From: Candidatus Latescibacterota bacterium
GTDB lineage: Bacteria; Latescibacterota; Latescibacteria; Latescibacterales; Latescibacteraceae
DNA: 14,819 bases
Assembly: GCA_018656855.1 (NCBI GenBank)
Contig: JABHYP010000044.1
Coordinates: 1 to 14,819 of the forward strand
Reading direction: 5' to 3'
In this document: in pieces, positions 13,026 through 14,819 of the stretch
Position numbering within the stretch: position 1 is the stretch's first letter
Layout: each line of letters begins with the position of its first letter
Position numbers and translations under genes: made by a program
Notes under the pieces: generated by a model
What the model saw: the letters and a program-made list of their open reading frames with translations, nothing else
Told to the model about the DNA's origin: nothing
Databases searched by the model: none

Positions 13026-14819
13026 ATGCATATGAGACAGACCATTACTCTGACCTTTTTAGCACTATTAACCACAGTAACCGCTTTTGCAGATGTCACA
13101 CCCCAGGACATTGAACGGGCCATCGACATCAAGAATCTACAGCACCCATATCTTGTTTTCTCTGAGGATGAAAAGCTGGAGCTTATTGGCCGCATAGAGA
13201 CCGAGCAAGAAGCTAAGAACATCTGGATTCGCCAGTTAGCTGAGGCCAATCGCCTAATGTTCACACCAGTGGACCAAGAGCTAAAAATAGAACCGCGCAA
13301 TCCCCGGTTTGTTTCGGGCAATGAACAGATCAGTCATTTCGGTATGTGCATGAGAAATGCTCATACCCTCGCCTTCGTCTACCAGATAACAGGTGACGAG
13401 AAGTACGCACAAAAAGCATTCGATTTTGCCGATGTAGTCTGCGACTACAAGCTCTGGTCCTATAGGGCCCATGAGTTCCCAATTATTTACAGTCGCGTCT
13501 GGCCATGGGGAGTTGAGAATGACCAGGTGGTGTTCAGCTACGACATCCGGACCGGACATACCGGCTACGAGATGGCTCTTGTCTACGACTGGCTCTATAC
13601 CGGTCTCACGATACGCCAGCGCGACCGTATCCGTGGCGCCCTCCTCGAGAAATGTGTGCTGATCGCCCGCGGCAACTATGATTATCACTGGTGGGCAAAC
13701 TCCTACCGTTGTAACTGGCTCGGCATTTGTTTCTCCGGTTTGGGTACAGCTTCAATAGCGCTCCTAACCGAAGATCCGCAACTCGTAGATGTCATTGCCG
13801 AGTCATATAATCGAATGTACAAAATGTACGACGAGATCGGTGTGGACGGTGGCTGGCAGGAAGGCCGCAGCTACTGGGCCTACGGTTTCAGAAGCTGTAT
13901 ACCATTCATGGAGTCTCTTAAGCGTGTAACTAAATCTAAAATGAACCTTTATAAACATCGCAGCTGGCAAAAACATCCCGCTGATTTCGCCATCTTCGGT
14001 TTGACCGGGTATTTCGGAGATGGTTCGGGTGGTGTAGTGGGTTCAACTTACATGCTTAACAAGCTCGTTGAAGAAAGCGGCGACCATACAACTGCCTGGT
14101 ACCGTAATAACTACTTCGGCAGTGGTTCGAGTATTTTCGACATTATATGGCCGCGCTCCGATGTTAAAGCTGTTAAGCCTGATATTGTCTCTAAACACTT
14201 CCGCACCATTGACTGGGTTTTTATGCGTACTGACTTTAAGTCCCCGGAATCCGTGGTAATCGCTGCCAAGGCAGGGTGGAACGACGATCCGCATCACGGA
14301 CATCTGGATTGCGGTAGTATCATACTTAACTGGCAGGATCAAGCGTACCTTACGGACCTCGGTTCAGGCAGATATTTCTACGATGAAAAGTACTTCGACG
14401 AGGTTCGCTGGCAATACCCCCAGGCATCAAGCGCCGGTCATAACGTGGTGCTTGTCAACGGTGAACTCCAGATCTCGGCAAAGTATAAGAACCAATCCTG
14501 GCAGGAAGGCATCGGCGGCAAGGTAATCGAATTCCGACCCGGTTCGCAACTCGACTACGTCCTCATGGATCCTACAAAGTCCTACCCTGGCAAACATCTC
14601 AAAGGTTGGCGGCGGCATATAATCTTAGATAAACCGACGATCACTATCATTCTGGATGAGGTTAAATCTGAGAAAGGCGCCGAGATCGAAGCACGCTTCC
14701 ACTCCGATGCGGACACCGATACAAGGGATGGGTTTACACTCTTGACTGGGGAAAAAGGCACCATGGCCCTCATCTCAAAGGCTGACAATCCTGTGATTAT
14801 GCGACCTGAGAAGCACCCA
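13026..14819 (+). CDS. Secreted heparinase II/III-family polysaccharide lyase, 3' end outside the window
   Basis: 598 codons are visible and remain open to the last base. A signal peptide of 22 residues ends in AFA before DVT. Next comes an all-helical alginate-lyase-like toroid domain (about 45-330) with HTLAFVYQITGDEKYA, HWWANSYRCNW (221-231, candidate substrate Asn/His region) and DGGWQEGRSYWAYGF (Y283 candidate catalytic Tyr). The heparinase II/III-like beta domain contains the conserved HHGHLD (423-428), ILNWQDQAYLTDLGSGRYFYDE and SSAGHNVVLVNG. Family members cleave uronic-acid polysaccharides by beta-elimination in the periplasm or outside the cell; which polymer cannot be told. GGAGG (13012-13016) is 9 bases before the ATG at 13026, favouring it over the ATG at 13032. 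No clear promoter was found upstream. Codon use and G+C differ from the signalling block. The gene lies on the opposite strand from the signalling genes. Confidence 0.9.
   Translation, partial: MHMRQTITLTFLALLTTVTAFADVTPQDIERAIDIKNLQHPYLVFSEDEKLELIGRIETEQEAKNIWIRQLAEANRLMFTPVDQELKIEPRNPRFVSGNEQISHFGMCMRNAHTLAFVYQITGDEKYAQKAFDFADVVCDYKLWSYRAHEFPIIYSRVWPWGVENDQVVFSYDIRTGHTGYEMALVYDWLYTGLTIRQRDRIRGALLEKCVLIARGNYDYHWWANSYRCNWLGICFSGLGTASIALLTEDPQLVDVIAESYNRMYKMYDEIGVDGGWQEGRSYWAYGFRSCIPFMESLKRVTKSKMNLYKHRSWQKHPADFAIFGLTGYFGDGSGGVVGSTYMLNKLVEESGDHTTAWYRNNYFGSGSSIFDIIWPRSDVKAVKPDIVSKHFRTIDWVFMRTDFKSPESVVIAAKAGWNDDPHHGHLDCGSIILNWQDQAYLTDLGSGRYFYDEKYFDEVRWQYPQASSAGHNVVLVNGELQISAKYKNQSWQEGIGGKVIEFRPGSQLDYVLMDPTKSYPGKHLKGWRRHIILDKPTITIILDEVKSEKGAEIEARFHSDADTDTRDGFTLLTGEKGTMALISKADNPVIMRPEKHP

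Noticed and set aside
13281..13688. Minus-strand ORF of 135 codons under the lyase gene
   Set aside because: Shadow of the higher-G+C lyase coding sequence; no family resemblance. The same applies to the shorter ORFs antisense to it.
1..14819. CRISPR array, tRNA or rRNA genes, insertion sequences
   Set aside because: No regularly spaced repeats, cloverleaf-like sequences, transposase motifs or terminal inverted repeats with flanking duplications were found by reading both strands.

Overview
The window looks like a chromosomal segment from an uncultured Gram-negative bacterium using the standard code. A TonB-dependent outer-membrane receptor and a secreted heparinase II/III-type lyase show that there is an outer membrane. 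Excisionase-type HTH response regulators and many stand-alone receivers would suit FCB-group or candidate-phylum bacteria, but that placement is only an inference.

Layout. At the left edge is the N-terminus of tex (minus strand, leaving the window), then about 430 bases with no gene. From 594 to 11202 every recognised gene is on the minus strand. Read in transcription order from 11202 they are: an HTH-receiver regulator, a stand-alone receiver, a TonB-dependent receptor, an orphan ABC-type substrate-binding protein, a membrane histidine kinase, a second receiver, a receiver-HD-GYP (c-di-GMP phosphodiesterase) protein, a B12-binding-type radical SAM enzyme, and a LuxI/FeeM-like acyltransferase. 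Most junctions are tight (TGATG, ATGA, 1-26 nt overlaps or gaps under 90 nt), so one long transcript from a strong promoter near 11280-11309 is plausible. A SAM-dependent methyltransferase follows (594-1274) behind a probable terminator and its own promoter. From 11376 to 13025 there is an AT-rich stretch with small ORFs. One of them, 35 codons long, has a perfect Shine-Dalgarno sequence and a terminator. The same stretch holds inverted repeats and a decayed pyruvate-kinase alpha/beta-domain gene on the plus strand. From 13026 to the right edge is the 5' part of a secreted heparinase II/III family gene.

How the genes may work together (inference). The receptor and the periplasmic binding protein have no permease next to them but directly precede a histidine kinase with a periplasmic sensor. 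Together they look like an outer-membrane-to-kinase sensing chain whose output is two receivers, one of them degrading c-di-GMP. The same transcript ends in two biosynthetic genes, one resembling acyl-homoserine-lactone / N-acyl amino acid synthases and one a radical SAM enzyme. The simplest model is a cell-cell signalling island that makes a modified acyl compound and senses a related or different one.

The flanks (tex, lyase) are visibly richer in G+C than the signalling block (single 60-base lines counted by eye: 32/60 and 35/60 against 23/60 and 20/60), so the block may have been acquired by transfer.
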